From: Candidatus Sulfopaludibacter sp. SbA3
GTDB taxonomy: Bacteria; Acidobacteriota; Vicinamibacteria; Vicinamibacterales; UBA2999
Assembly (NCBI GenBank): GCA_945903265.1
Contig: CAMDNQ010000012.1
Coordinates: 1 to 64,000 of the forward strand
Direction of reading: 5' to 3'
DNA length: 64,000 nucleotides
Program-made: the position numbers and the translations under genes
In this document: positions 44,508-55,178 of the stretch, one piece after another
How the letters are laid out: every line of letters starts with the position of its first letter
How positions within the stretch are numbered: position 1 is the stretch's first letter
Notes under the pieces: generated by a model
Databases searched by the model: none
The model's input: only the letters and a program-made list of their open reading frames with translations
What the model was told of the DNA's origin: nothing

Positions 44508-44947
44508 ATCTGCTGTGACGGCTTTGCGTTGGCCGCGCCGGGCACCAGCAGATCCGACTTGTCCCAGATGAAGTCGTCCTTGCTGTAGACGGCCGTCTCG
44601 TAGTCCTTGCCCATGAAGATCGCCGACACGGGGCAGGCTTCTTCGCAGTAGCCGCAAAAGATGCAGCGCGTCTTGTGGATCTGATAGAGCGACGCGTAGC
44701 GCGGGCCGGCCATCACGGTGCCGTCGTTTTCCGCCGCCTCGAGATAGATCGCGTCGGCCGGACAGGCCACCGCGCAGAGCCCGCACGCGACGCACTTCTC
44801 GAGGCCGTTCTCGTCGCGCATCAGGACCTGTTTGCCGCGGAACTTGGGGAACATCGGGATCTTCTCGTCCGGATAGTTCACCGCCACCTTTTTCTTGAAC
44901 ATATGGCGGAAGGTGGTGGCGAGACCGACGAGGATCGGCTTAATCAT
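44504..44947 (-). CDS. nuoI: NADH-quinone oxidoreductase subunit I (NuoI) / 2[4Fe-4S] ferredoxin
   Basis: Protein of 147 aa. Two 4Fe-4S motifs, CVACGLCAVACP and CIFCGYCEEACP, with the intervening IYLEAAENDGTVMAGPRYASLYQIHK-type spacing (about 78-103) match NuoI, the peripheral-arm subunit of complex I. N-terminal TFRHMFKKKVAVNYP and RGKQVLMRDENGLEKC also fit. No other nuo gene is adjacent, so this copy is isolated from its complex. ATG at 44947; TATGAT nine bases upstream on the minus strand. Confidence 0.85.
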   Translation of the reverse strand: MIKPILVGLATTFRHMFKKKVAVNYPDEKIPMFPKFRGKQVLMRDENGLEKCVACGLCAVACPADAIYLEAAENDGTVMAGPRYASLYQIHKTRCIFCGYCEEACPVSAIFMGKDYETAVYSKDDFIWDKSDLLVPGAANAKPSQQM

Positions 44948-44963
44948 GCGAAGTTCATCATAA

Positions 44964-44969
44964 TACAAT
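44964..44969 (+). promoter_or_regulatory. -10 box of the LytS-like kinase gene
   Basis: TACAAT fits TANNNT and lies exactly seven bases before an in-frame GTG at 44977, but overlaps the ATG at 44968. If it is the promoter, the true start is the GTG and the transcript is leaderless. Confidence 0.5.
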
Positions 44970-46299
44970 GGCGACCGTGCTCGAGACGCCTGCATTCCTC
45001 TCGCACGATCAGTCGCTGCTGACGACGCTCATCGTCAAGCTCGCGGTGATGGCCGTGCTTGCGACGATGCTTGCGCGGTTCCGGCAGTTCCGGCACATCC
45101 TGATCTTCGAGCGGCGGAACTGGCAGGACCGGCTGGTCTTCACGCTCGCCTTCGGGCTCCCTTTGATGGCAGGCGTCACCGCGCGTCTGCTGCTCAACTA
45201 CAACGCCGCCGATCTGACGCTCGAGGGCGCCTTCCTCGCCGGGCTCATCGCGGGCCCGTACTCGGGCGCCATGGTCGGCGCCCTCGTCGCGTCGCCCGCC
45301 GTCATGGGCGGCGAGTTCATCGCGCTGCCGTTCGCCGTCGGCTGCGGGTTTGCGGGCGGCGGCCTGCGCGAGGCGTGTCCGAAGGAAGCCATCTGGCAGT
45401 TCACGCCGTTCGTCTTCGTCGATCTCGGCAAGCACCTGTGGCACGCCGTACGCCGGCTCGAGCCGAACTGGCAGTTCGTCCTTCTCGCGGCGCCGGTCGG
45501 CCTGGAACTCCTGCGGCAGGGGCTCGGCTACCGGTTCGGCGCGCAACGGCTCTTCTATCTGAACTCCCCGTCCGTCTGGATGACCGTGCTGGTCGTCCTT
45601 GCCGCGGTGCTGGCCGTCGCCACGCCAATCAAGATCTGGAACAGCGCCCGCATCGAGCACCGCCTGCAGGAGCAGGAGAAGCTGCTGCTCGCGGCGAAGA
45701 TCGAGGCGCTCAAGAGCCAGATCAATCCTCACTTCCTCTTCAACACACTGGCGTCGATTTCGTCCCTGATCCGTTCGCAGCCCGAGACCGCGCGCACGCT
45801 GATCATCAAACTGTCCGGACTCCTCCGCCGGCTCATTCGAAGCCACCAGCACTTCGTCACGCTGCGCGAAGAACTGGAAGCGATCGACGAGTATCTCGAC
45901 ATCGAAGTGGTGCGATTCGGTTCCAAGCTTCGGGTGCAGAAGGAGATCAGCGCCGATACGATGGAGCTCATCGTGCCCAGCATGCTGCTGCAGCCACTCG
46001 TGGAGAACTCCATCAAGCACGGCCTCGCTCGGAAAATCGGGCCTGGGTCGATTGTCATCCGCAGCTGGCGCGACAACGGCCGGGGCGTCATCGAGATCGA
46101 GGATGACGGCACCGGCTTCCTGCTCGACCGGTTGAACCAGACCATGTCGAGCGGCATTGGCCTCGCGAACGTGCGCGAGCGCCTGCGTGTGATCTACGGC
46201 GCCACGTCGCAGCTCACGCTGACGAGCGAGCCGGGCGTCGGCACGCGCGTCCGCATTGAGCTGCCCGAGATCGTCGCCGTCGAACAGATCACCGCATGA
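44968..46299 (+). CDS. LytS-family sensor histidine kinase
   Basis: Protein of 443 aa (440 if translation starts at GTG 44977). The N-terminal half has about six TM segments resembling 5TMR-LYT sensors. The phosphoacceptor region is QINPHFLFNTLASISSLIR (about 251-269), the His_kinase family motif of LytS/YehU proteins, and the ATPase domain has LLQPLVENSIKHGL and GIGLANVRERL. It overlaps the following LytTR regulator by four bases. LytS-like sensors often respond to membrane state or small metabolites; the signal here is unknown. Confidence 0.92.
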   Translation: MATVLETPAFLSHDQSLLTTLIVKLAVMAVLATMLARFRQFRHILIFERRNWQDRLVFTLAFGLPLMAGVTARLLLNYNAADLTLEGAFLAGLIAGPYSGAMVGALVASPAVMGGEFIALPFAVGCGFAGGGLREACPKEAIWQFTPFVFVDLGKHLWHAVRRLEPNWQFVLLAAPVGLELLRQGLGYRFGAQRLFYLNSPSVWMTVLVVLAAVLAVATPIKIWNSARIEHRLQEQEKLLLAAKIEALKSQINPHFLFNTLASISSLIRSQPETARTLIIKLSGLLRRLIRSHQHFVTLREELEAIDEYLDIEVVRFGSKLRVQKEISADTMELIVPSMLLQPLVENSIKHGLARKIGPGSIVIRSWRDNGRGVIEIEDDGTGFLLDRLNQTMSSGIGLANVRERLRVIYGATSQLTLTSEPGVGTRVRIELPEIVAVEQITA

Positions 46300-47090
46300 A
46301 TCAGCCTGCCACGCTCGTACTCCGCGTCATGGTCGTGGACGACGAGCAGCTTGCGCGCGAAGAGCTGTGCTACCAGCTCGAACGCCTGGGCGAGGTGGAA
46401 GTCGTGGCGCAGGCGGGCAACGGGCTGGAGGCACTGTCGGCCGTCGAGCGCTCGCAGCCCGATGTGGTCTTCCTGGATATTCAGATGCCCGGATTAAACG
46501 GGTTCGAAGTGGCCCGGCGTCTGCTCGAGAACCCGGACCATACGCCGGCGCTCGTCTTCGTGACCGCGTTCGACCAGCACGCGGTCGAAGCGTTTGAGGT
46601 GAACGCCGTCGACTACCTGCTGAAGCCGGTGGACGCGGGACGGCTCGAGCAGGCGCTGGTGCGCGCGCGCCGGCGGCTGAGCCTCGATCGCCCGGGGCCC
46701 CTGAACGACCAGCTGGAGCAGCTGGTCAAGATGATGTCGAATCGCCAGATTCGGCGCGATCAGGTGGCTGTCAAGGTCGGCGAGCGGTTTCTCCTCGTCC
46801 ACGCCGAGGAGATCATCTATGCATCGCTGGCCGATGAGTCGATTAACATAGTGACAGGCCAGGTAACAGGAACGTCCAACTACCGGACTCTCGACGAGTT
46901 ACAGGCGCGGCTCGACCCGGAGGTGTTCTGGCGGGTCCACCGCTCGCACCTGGTCAATATCAACAAGATCAAGGAGATTGTCCCTTGGTTCAGCAGGAAC
47001 TACATCCTTCGGATGAAGGACGCGAAGGGGACGGAGATCCCGGTCAGCCGAGCCCAGACCAAACGGCTCCGGGAATATCTGAAGCTCTGA
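46296..47090 (+). CDS. LytTR-family response regulator
   Basis: Protein of 264 aa. The receiver domain (about 8-125) has the acidic pair VVDDEQ, the phosphoacceptor Asp in VVFLDIQMPGLNG and the KPVDAGRLEQAL switch Lys. The C-terminal LytTR DNA-binding domain (about 155-262) includes ERFLLVHAEEIIYASLADES and FWRVHRSHLVNINKI. It is the cognate regulator of the adjacent kinase (ATGA overlap). Its targets are unknown; the signal peptidase gene downstream is a candidate. Confidence 0.94.
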   Translation: MNQPATLVLRVMVVDDEQLAREELCYQLERLGEVEVVAQAGNGLEALSAVERSQPDVVFLDIQMPGLNGFEVARRLLENPDHTPALVFVTAFDQHAVEAFEVNAVDYLLKPVDAGRLEQALVRARRRLSLDRPGPLNDQLEQLVKMMSNRQIRRDQVAVKVGERFLLVHAEEIIYASLADESINIVTGQVTGTSNYRTLDELQARLDPEVFWRVHRSHLVNINKIKEIVPWFSRNYILRMKDAKGTEIPVSRAQTKRLREYLKL

Positions 47091-47131
47091 CGCCGCCCGA
47101 CCCGTCCGTCGTCGCGAGCGACGCAGCGCCT

Positions 47132-47716
47132 ATGGAAGCTGCGGCACCGGACATGCGCCTGGCGATCGACGATCGGTCCGTCGCGTTGATGCATCGTCTC
47201 AACGTCTGGAAGGACGAAGCGGTGGCGTGGGTCAAGACGCTGGCGTCGGCGGCGGTCTACGCGACACTCATCGTCACGTTCGGATTCCAGGTGGCGCGCG
47301 TCGAAGGCCAGAGCATGGCGCCGACGCTGGCCGACCAGGATCGGCTCATCGTCAACAAGCTGGCGTACCGGTGGGGCGAACCCCGGCGCGGCGACATCGT
47401 CATGTTGTATTACCCGCTCGACCCGAACAAGTCATTCGTGAAGCGGGTGATCGCGGAAGAAGGCGACCAGGTGCGCGTCGTCGACGGCGACGTGTTCGTG
47501 AACGACGTCGTCATGCCGGATGATTTCGTGCCGCCCGAATACCGCAGCCATGACGACTTCGGGCCCTCGGTCGTGCCGGAGGGCTATTACTTCGTGATGG
47601 GCGACCATCGCAACAACAGCTCCGACAGCCGGCACTGGGGCTTCGTGCCGAAGAAATACATCATCGGCAGAGTGCAGCTGCGCTGGTGGCCGATACCGAC
47701 CGCGCACGTCTTCTGA
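47132..47716 (+). CDS. lepB: Signal peptidase I
   Basis: Protein of 194 aa. One N-terminal TM (about 35-50) precedes the catalytic Ser in VEGQSMAPTL (about 61) and the general-base Lys in SFVKRVIAEEGD (about 103). Box E, GDHRNNSSDSRHWG, is intact. It cleaves signal peptides of exported proteins. ATG at 47132 is the first reasonable start after the LytTR stop (41 bases); MRLAIDD eight codons later is an alternative. Its 3' end overlaps the CDF gene by 31 bases. Confidence 0.9.
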   Translation: MEAAAPDMRLAIDDRSVALMHRLNVWKDEAVAWVKTLASAAVYATLIVTFGFQVARVEGQSMAPTLADQDRLIVNKLAYRWGEPRRGDIVMLYYPLDPNKSFVKRVIAEEGDQVRVVDGDVFVNDVVMPDDFVPPEYRSHDDFGPSVVPEGYYFVMGDHRNNSSDSRHWGFVPKKYIIGRVQLRWWPIPTAHVF

Positions 47717-48582
47717 GCGGCGACCGGTACGCGCAGGTCGTACGCGTCCTCTATCGCGTTTTCTTCCTGAACCTCGGCGTCGCCGTCGTCAAGATCACCC
47801 TCGGGTACATGACCGGGGCGGTCTCCATCCTGTCGGACGGCTTCCACTCGCTCACTGATTCCGCCTCGAACGTCGTCGCGCTGGTCGGCGTCTCGATCGC
47901 GCGGCGACCGCCGGACGACAACCATCCCTACGGTCATCGGAAGTACGAAACGATGGCCTCACTCGGCATCCTCGTGTTCCTAGTGATCGTCCTGGTCCAG
48001 GTGCTGGCCGCGGCGTACGACCGCGTCATCAACGGCGGCACGCCGCGCGTCTTTCCCGAGGGGATCGCGCTGATGACGATCACACTCATCGTGAACGTGT
48101 TCGTCGTGCTGTACGAGCTGCGGGAAGCCAAGAGGCTCAACAGCGAGGTCCTGCGAGCCGACGCGAAGCATACGAGGAGCGACGTGATGACCTCGGTGGC
48201 GGTGCTCGGGGCGCTGATTGGCGTCTGGTGGGGATATCCGCTGCTGGACCCGCTGGCCGCGATTGTCGTCGCGGTGTTCATCGGGCATGCGGGGTGGGAA
48301 ATCGTGCAGGAGGCGTCGCGCATCCTGAGCGACGAGATCGTCATTGCCGAGGATGAAGTTCGTGCTGTCGTCGGGACCATTCCCGAAGTGCTCGGCTGCC
48401 ACAAGATTCGCACACGCGGCGCCTCTGACCATGCATTCATGGATCTTCATCTGTGGCTCGACGGGCAGACGCCACTCGACTCAGCGCACGCCACTTCCCA
48501 CATCGTCAAGGATCGCCTCATGAAGCGCTTCCCCCAGCTCGTGGATGTGGTCATCCATATCGAGCCACCGCCTCCGTCGTAG
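47686..48582 (+). CDS. Cation diffusion facilitator (CDF) transporter
   Basis: Protein of 298 aa with six TM segments. The metal site of TM2 is SDGFHSLTDSASN (HxxxD), and TM5 carries the corresponding DxxxD-like pair in HTRSDVMTSVAV; HPYGHRKYE is the classic loop. The C-terminal cytoplasmic domain (about 215-298) has the CDF dimer fold (GASDHAFMDLHLWLDG, VDVVIHIEP). Exports Zn, Fe, Mn or similar ions. GTG start at 47686 inside the end of the signal peptidase gene. Confidence 0.9.
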   Translation: MADTDRARLLSGDRYAQVVRVLYRVFFLNLGVAVVKITLGYMTGAVSILSDGFHSLTDSASNVVALVGVSIARRPPDDNHPYGHRKYETMASLGILVFLVIVLVQVLAAAYDRVINGGTPRVFPEGIALMTITLIVNVFVVLYELREAKRLNSEVLRADAKHTRSDVMTSVAVLGALIGVWWGYPLLDPLAAIVVAVFIGHAGWEIVQEASRILSDEIVIAEDEVRAVVGTIPEVLGCHKIRTRGASDHAFMDLHLWLDGQTPLDSAHATSHIVKDRLMKRFPQLVDVVIHIEPPPPS

Positions 48583-48608
48583 GCACTCGCCTTGCTGTAT
48601 CGCCAGAT

Positions 48609-49025
48609 ATGGCGAATCACGAACTCGGCCAGACGGAATCGATCGGCGGACTGATGCGCGGGATCCTGGCGGATCTGCGCACGCTGATTCACGAAGAAAT
48701 CGCGCTGGCGCGGATCGAGCTCAAGGAGCAGGCGGGACGCGCGCGCGGCGTCGCGATCAGCTTTGGGGTCATGGCTGTGGCGCTGCTGCTCGGAGTCGTG
48801 TTCCTCCTGGCGGCGGCCGCCACGGGGGTCGCGGATCTGATGAACTGGCCGGCCTGGGCGGTATTCCTCGGTCTGGCGGTACTGCTCAGCGTCGTCAGCT
48901 TCGTCATGCTGTCGTCGGGGCGAAAGCAGGTCCACGAGATGACGACGGTGCCCGGCGAAACAGTGACCACGATGAAGGAGAACGCAGCATGGATCGCGAA
49001 GCGGCTTTCATCCGATCGGAAATAA
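48609..49025 (+). CDS. Phage holin-superfamily (Holin-X/DUF1469-like) membrane protein
   Basis: Protein of 138 aa. An amphipathic N-terminal helix (SIGGLMRGILADLRTLIHEEIALARIELKEQ, residues about 10-40) is followed by two TMs (about 48-70 and 77-97). This is the Holin-X/DUF1469 arrangement, found in chromosomal envelope proteins rather than phage genes. Here it precedes a DUF3618 gene, its common partner, with a 37-base overlap. Confidence 0.8.
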   Translation: MANHELGQTESIGGLMRGILADLRTLIHEEIALARIELKEQAGRARGVAISFGVMAVALLLGVVFLLAAAATGVADLMNWPAWAVFLGLAVLLSVVSFVMLSSGRKQVHEMTTVPGETVTTMKENAAWIAKRLSSDRK

Positions 49026-49216
49026 GCCAGACGCGGGCGGACCTCGACCGCAAGATTTCCCGGCTCGAGGCGCGGGCGCGCGAGCTCACGCCGAGGCGCT
49101 ATGCCACCCGGCTTGCGCACGAGCGCCGTGTCCAGCAGATTGCCGGTGCGATCCTTCTGTGTGCTGCGGTGCTGTTTGCGTGGAAGCGGCGCCCGCGACG
49201 GGCGCACGCGTACTAG
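48989..49216 (+). CDS. DUF3618-family small membrane protein
   Basis: Protein of 75 aa. [28 protein letters not shown] (about 8-35) is the DUF3618 helix, followed by a single TM (about 50-64) and a basic C-terminus. The ATG at 48989 lies inside the preceding Holin-X gene. The pair is widespread and probably structural in the envelope. The stop overlaps the convergent moaC stop by four bases. Confidence 0.8.
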   Translation: MDREAAFIRSEISQTRADLDRKISRLEARARELTPRRYATRLAHERRVQQIAGAILLCAAVLFAWKRRPRRAHAY

Positions 49217-49710
49217 GTCTTCTTCCGGCGGTACGAACCGGAACGGCCCCCGCTCTTTTCGACAAGGCAGATGTTCCCGATCACCATTTCCTTGTCGACC
49301 GCCTTCACCATATCGTAGATCGTCAGCGCCGCCACCGACACAGCCACCAGCGCTTCCATCTCGACGCCCGTTTGCGCGCTCGTGCGCACGCGCGCTTCGA
49401 TCCGATAGCCGCGCGCCGTGGGCGTGAGATCGACGCCGACATGGGTCAGCGGCAGCGGGTGGCATAACGGCACGAGCGACGATGTCTGCTTCGCGGCCAT
49501 GATTCCGGCCAGACGCGCCGCCTGAAGCGGATCCCCCTTCGCCACGGCCCCGTCGCGAATGAGCTTCAACGCCCCACGGCTCATCGTGATCTCGCCGCGG
49601 GCCAGCGCCTCGCGGCTGGTGACGGGCTTGTCGCCGACGTCCACCATCTTCACGCGGCCTCGCGTGTCGACATGCGACAGCTTCTTAGCCACCGGCTTCG
49701 CCCTGGGCAA
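49213..49710 (-). CDS. moaC: Cyclic pyranopterin monophosphate synthase MoaC
   Basis: Protein of 165 aa. [17 protein letters not shown] and [29 protein letters not shown] are the MoaC active-site signatures; it makes cPMP in molybdenum cofactor synthesis. The start at 49710 overlaps the 3' end of rex by 26 bases. The C-terminus is short and basic ([12 protein letters not shown]). No other moa gene is nearby. Confidence 0.94.
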   Translation of the reverse strand: MPRAKPVAKKLSHVDTRGRVKMVDVGDKPVTSREALARGEITMSRGALKLIRDGAVAKGDPLQAARLAGIMAAKQTSSLVPLCHPLPLTHVGVDLTPTARGYRIEARVRTSAQTGVEMEALVAVSVAALTIYDMVKAVDKEMVIGNICLVEKSGGRSGSYRRKKT

Positions 49711-50368
49711 GATAGAACGACAGGCTCTCGAGCGACACCGTGAGGTCGACCATCTTCAGCTTGACGTGGTCCGGCACCTTGAGCGCGCCCGGGGAGAAAT
49801 TCAGGATCGCCTTGATCCCGGCGGCCACAACGAGATCGACCACGGGCTGGGCATGGGTCGCGGGGACGGCCACGACGGCAATGTCGAAGCGCTCGCGCTT
49901 GACCAGCCGCTTCAATTCCTTGACGTCGTGAATCGGCACGCCGCCGCGCGACTCATGGCCGATTTTCTCGTTGGCAGTGTCAAACAGCGCCGCAATCTCA
50001 AAGCCTTCCTGACGGAAACCTGGATAGTCCGCCAGTGCGAGGCCGAGGTTCCCCGCGCCCATGATCACGACGCGCAAACGCCGATCGAGGCCGAGAATCT
50101 GGCGCAGGTGCCGGCGCAGCTCCTTGACGTAGTATCCGACGCCCCGGACGCCGAATTCGCCGAAGTACGCGAGGTCCTTGCGGATCTGGGCGGCGTTGAG
50201 ATGGAACTGCTCGGCAAGCGCCTGCGACGAGATCGTCTGCACGCCGGAGACATCGAGCTCGTTGAGACAGCGAAGGTAAACCGACAGTCGATTGGTCGTC
50301 AGCTCAGACACCTGGTCGGGCGTTTGGCGACGCTTGTTCGGCCGATTCACAAGCTCCAATGCTACCAT
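49685..50368 (-). CDS. rex: Redox-sensing transcriptional repressor Rex
   Basis: Protein of 227 aa from the ATG at 50368. The N-terminal winged helix includes [29 protein letters not shown] and [21 protein letters not shown] (about 18-85). The NADH-binding Rossmann motif is [16 protein letters not shown]. Rex senses the NADH/NAD ratio and represses fermentation and respiration genes. A longer start at 50407 would overlap the divergent OPT gene. No Rex operator (TTGTGA...TCACAA) was seen beside it. Confidence 0.92.
   Translation of the reverse strand: MVALELVNRPNKRRQTPDQVSELTTNRLSVYLRCLNELDVSGVQTISSQALAEQFHLNAAQIRKDLAYFGEFGVRGVGYYVKELRRHLRQILGLDRRLRVVIMGAGNLGLALADYPGFRQEGFEIAALFDTANEKIGHESRGGVPIHDVKELKRLVKRERFDIAVVAVPATHAQPVVDLVVAAGIKAILNFSPGALKVPDHVKLKMVDLTVSLESLSFYLAQGEAGG
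50363..50368 (+). promoter_or_regulatory. Candidate -10 for the OPT transporter
   Basis: TACCAT lies eight bases before the OPT ATG and overlaps the rex start codon on the other strand. Only eight bases separate the two starts. Confidence 0.35.
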
Positions 50369-50376
50369 CTCGCGCC

Positions 50377-52317
<1,941 letters not shown>

Positions 52318-52321
52318 TGAT

Positions 52322-53434
52322 GTGAGGCTCCGTGGCACGCTCGCGGCACTCGCGCTCCTCATCATCGCGGTAGACGCGATCCCGCAGACGGCCGTCCGCC
52401 GTCTCGCCACTGTCGCCGCCCTTCGGCAGTATCCCGGCTACTACCACATGCAGAACGTGCTGCTCCACGGCGAGCTCGTGGAAAGCGGCCCACGCTTCGT
52501 GCTTCGCGGAGGCGAGGCTGAAATCGCGGTCGTCCTGAACAATCAGAGCACGCCTTCGGGCATCGTCGAAGTGCGCGGCCAGTTGATCGACATCGGACGA
52601 TTCGAGCCAGGCGACGCGCGCGTGCAGGCGTACACCGGTCCGTTGTCGCTCGCGCCCGAGAACTGGCCTCGTCCGGGCGAGGAGCTCGTCATCAACGTGA
52701 CGAGCGTCGGCGAGGCGCAGCTCGCGACGACCCCGTCGGTGCGCGGGCTCGCGCTCCAGCCGTGGCGCTTCGACGGACAGCAGGTGACCATCGTCGGCGA
52801 GTTCCGCGGCCGGAATCTTTTTGGAGATCTCCCGAGCGCGCCTGGGAAAAGCCGCTGGGATTTCGTGCTGCGTATGGTGGACTCTGCGGTCTGGGTCACG
52901 GATCTCCGGCCGCGCGGCCGCGGTTTCGACCTGTCGGTCGATGCCCGCGTCGATACAGGCCGGTGGCTGCAGATCACCGGCACGGTGGGTCAGGATCGCG
53001 GCCTGGTGACGCTGACAGGTACGACAATCGCCACCGCGACGCCGCCGCAAATGACCGCCGCGCCCGATGAGGATGTGGCCGCGCCCTCGGTACCGATCGA
53101 GCCAGGCGAAGTGGTCTTCAGCTCCCCGACCGAAGGCGATGTCGACATCCCGCTAGCCAGCAGCATCCGCGTGCAGTTCTCGCGCGGCCTCGACCCTGCA
53201 TCGATTGCCGACCGGATTCGCGTCTCCTACGTGGGGGGCGCAGTGGCCGGCGAACCGCCCGCCCCGCTGGGCTTTACGTTCAATTACGACGCGGGACCGC
53301 GGTCGATCGAGATCAACCTCACGAGTCCTCCTGAGCGATTCCGGACTATCCGCGTGGAGCTGTTGGAAGGGATTCGCACGTTCGACGGCGCGCCAGTCAC
53401 GCCGTGGGCGTTAACCTTTTCGGTCGGCGGTTAG
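52322..53434 (+). CDS. Exported protein with bacterial Ig-like (SbsA) domain
   Basis: Protein of 370 aa. GTG start and signal peptide (LRGTLAALALLIIAVDAIPQT). The middle (about 30-240) has repeated OB-like or beta-sandwich strands such as NVLLHGELVESGPRFVLRGGE. The C-terminal third is an SbsA Ig-like domain: SSPTEGDVDIPLASSIRVQFSRGLDPASI (about 263-290). Function is unknown; probably cell-envelope attached. Its end overlaps plsC convergently by 24 bases. Confidence 0.7.
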   Translation: MRLRGTLAALALLIIAVDAIPQTAVRRLATVAALRQYPGYYHMQNVLLHGELVESGPRFVLRGGEAEIAVVLNNQSTPSGIVEVRGQLIDIGRFEPGDARVQAYTGPLSLAPENWPRPGEELVINVTSVGEAQLATTPSVRGLALQPWRFDGQQVTIVGEFRGRNLFGDLPSAPGKSRWDFVLRMVDSAVWVTDLRPRGRGFDLSVDARVDTGRWLQITGTVGQDRGLVTLTGTTIATATPPQMTAAPDEDVAAPSVPIEPGEVVFSSPTEGDVDIPLASSIRVQFSRGLDPASIADRIRVSYVGGAVAGEPPAPLGFTFNYDAGPRSIEINLTSPPERFRTIRVELLEGIRTFDGAPVTPWALTFSVGG

Positions 53435-54166
53435 CTCCCGCTTCGTGTCCCACACCGAGCCTTCATCCAGCAACGCCTGAACCGCACCGCGCACCCGTGC
53501 GATCAGGTCGTCCCTGTCGGCAAGCGTGAGGCCCGCTGTCGGGATAGCCTCCCCGATTCGCACGCTGACTTTGACGGGGCGTACGAAGGCACTCCCCTTC
53601 CGCATGGCCGCCCGGCCGCCCTGGACGGCGACGGGGACGATCGGCGTCTGCGCTTCGATGGCCATGATGAAGCCACCCTTCTTGAATGGCAGGAGAGCGC
53701 CGGTCCGGCTGCGGGTCCCTTCCGGGAATATCAGAAACGAGCGGCCCGAACGCAGGGCGGCGGCACCGCGCGCAATCGATGCCAGCGCCTTGTCCCGGTC
53801 GCCGCGGTCGATAGGCACGAATCCGCCAACGTCGAAGATCGTCCCCATGATCGGGAACTTGTGCAGCTCGGCCTTGTAGAGGACGTGCAGCTGGGGGTGC
53901 AACACCTTAAAGAGGAGCGGGGGGTCGACGTTGCTCTCGTGGTTCGAGCAGAACACGACGGCTGACGAGGGCACCCGCTCGCGGCCGGCTACGCGATAGC
54001 GGATCCCGGCAAGCGTGAGCGCCAGCCAGACGCCGCCGTGTCCCAGTGCGTACAAGCCGCGCTTCCACCGCAGCACGACCCCGACCACCAACCCGAGAGG
54101 GCCCGCAACGGCGATATACGCCAGGATGACGACGTAGGTGACGAGGGACCGGACGACGGCGAACAT
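53411..54166 (-). CDS. plsC: 1-acyl-sn-glycerol-3-phosphate acyltransferase
   Basis: Protein of 251 aa. One N-terminal TM or amphipathic region (about 5-35) precedes the catalytic HX4D motif CSNHESNVDPPLL, then FVPIDRGDR and FPEGTRSRTG (glycerophosphate binding) and VPVAVQGG. It acylates lysophosphatidic acid in phospholipid synthesis at the inner membrane. ATG 54166 chosen; a longer start crosses the region just after the carD terminator. Confidence 0.93.
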   Translation of the reverse strand: MFAVVRSLVTYVVILAYIAVAGPLGLVVGVVLRWKRGLYALGHGGVWLALTLAGIRYRVAGRERVPSSAVVFCSNHESNVDPPLLFKVLHPQLHVLYKAELHKFPIMGTIFDVGGFVPIDRGDRDKALASIARGAAALRSGRSFLIFPEGTRSRTGALLPFKKGGFIMAIEAQTPIVPVAVQGGRAAMRKGSAFVRPVKVSVRIGEAIPTAGLTLADRDDLIARVRGAVQALLDEGSVWDTKRELTADRKG

Positions 54167-54224
54167 GTCGGACAACTTATTCAGGCCACAACGATTCGAC
54201 AAGCCGATTCGAACACACTGTACG

Positions 54225-54255
54225 AAAAAACGCCCGGGAGACATGCTCCCGGGCG
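54225..54255 (-). terminator. Intrinsic terminator of carD
   Basis: Perfect 10-bp stem CGCCCGGGAG / CTCCCGGGCG with a 5-base loop, followed on the minus strand by a T-run (TTTTTTCG). It lies 32 bases after the carD stop. A classic Rho-independent terminator. Confidence 0.9.
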
Positions 54256-54286
54256 GGCATAGAGGGCTAGGGCAAAGAGAAAGAGC

Positions 54287-54880
54287 TTAGGACGCGCGAG
54301 CGGTTCGCCGCGCGACCGCGATGACCGCCGCCTTCACAGGCTTGGTGATCTTCGCGCGCGTCGCGGCGCGGGCAACGTTGCGCGCTTTGACCATGAAGCA
54401 CTTCTCGAGGGCGCGGTCGACCTTATCCTCAACCGCCGCCACCTTTTCGCGCATGACTTCCGAAATTTCCGAGATGATGAGCGCACGCGCCCGATCCAGC
54501 ATCCGCTTCTCGCGGAACGACAGGCTCTTGGACTTGCTCAGGAACGTCAGGCTCTTGAGGACATCGGCCATGTCGTAAATCGACCCGGTGCGCATCTTGT
54601 CCGAGTTGTCCTTGAAGCGCCCCTTCCAGTTCTGGTGGTTGTCGATCCGGCCATCGCCCAGGAGGCCGAACAACCGCTCGACTTCTTCGTCTGTGATGGC
54701 CTTTCGCAGGCCGACGTTATCGACGTTGGCGACGGGGACGAGGACAGTCGTGTCGTTGGACACGATTCGAAGATGAAAGAAACCGCACGTGGTACCGAGA
54801 ATCGTCTTTTCTTCAACGCGTTCGACGATACCGAGCCCGTGGTTCGGGTAGATGACCTTGTCGCCGACCTGGAATGTCAC
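54287..54880 (-). CDS. carD: CarD-family transcriptional regulator
   Basis: Protein of 197 aa. The N-terminal RNA-polymerase-interaction Tudor-like domain is FQVGDKVIYPNHGLGIVERVEEKTI (about 3-27), followed by the DNA-binding helical domain (about 70-160). The C-terminus (about 165-197) is Ala/Arg/Lys-rich (ARNVARAATRAKITKPVKAA), like histone H1 or myxobacterial CarD partner tails, and could bind DNA non-specifically. GTG start at 54880 has GGGGGA as Shine-Dalgarno. CarD stabilises RNA-polymerase open complexes. Confidence 0.9.
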   Translation of the reverse strand: MTFQVGDKVIYPNHGLGIVERVEEKTILGTTCGFFHLRIVSNDTTVLVPVANVDNVGLRKAITDEEVERLFGLLGDGRIDNHQNWKGRFKDNSDKMRTGSIYDMADVLKSLTFLSKSKSLSFREKRMLDRARALIISEISEVMREKVAAVEDKVDRALEKCFMVKARNVARAATRAKITKPVKAAVIAVARRTARAS

Positions 54881-54939
54881 GTTTCCCCCGTTGGAAGGTT
54901 GGTGGTAGGACCGGACTCGCGCCGGGAATTGCACTCACG

Positions 54940-54968
54940 AGTATAGCGCAGGGCGCCCTCAGAATCAA
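54940..54968 (-). promoter_or_regulatory. carD promoter
   Basis: Minus strand -35 TTGATT (54968-54963), 17-bp spacer, -10 TATACT (54945-54940). It would give a leader of about 50 bases containing the Shine-Dalgarno and a degenerate TTGG-rich stretch. Confidence 0.72.
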
Positions 54969-55166
54969 CGAAATATGGCCGAAAAACGTCGATTTTGCGC
55001 ACTTCAGCCCTGCTGTTGGACCGTTCAACGCCATTCGTTTACAGCCGTGGTGTGCCGTTAACATGCGGAAATTCCGACATTTGTGGGCGGCTGCACGAAT
55101 CGTCCTTCGTCCGGAAGCCCCCACTCGAAAAAGTGCAACCCTTAGTCGATCCGTGTAAGGGATCGG
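54969..55166. other. Intergenic region upstream of the carD promoter
   Basis: About 200 bp with lower G+C than the genes around it. It contains a perfect CGGAAATTCCG palindrome and the ends of two promoter regions. No gene, RNA structure or repeat family was recognised. Confidence 0.4.
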
Positions 55167-55172
55167 TAAAAT
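55167..55172 (+). promoter_or_regulatory. -10 box of the secreted methyltransferase
   Basis: TAAAAT six bases before the GTG at 55179, fitting leaderless transcription. Confidence 0.5.
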
Positions 55173-55178
55173 CGCAGG

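Noticed and set aside
48609..49216. Prophage remnant suggested by a holin-superfamily protein
   Set aside because: Holin-X and DUF3618 are chromosomal envelope proteins; no other phage gene or attachment site is nearby.
49685..50376. Rex autoregulatory operator
   Set aside because: No TTGTGA-type inverted repeat was found between rex and the OPT gene; the eight-base gap has no room for one.
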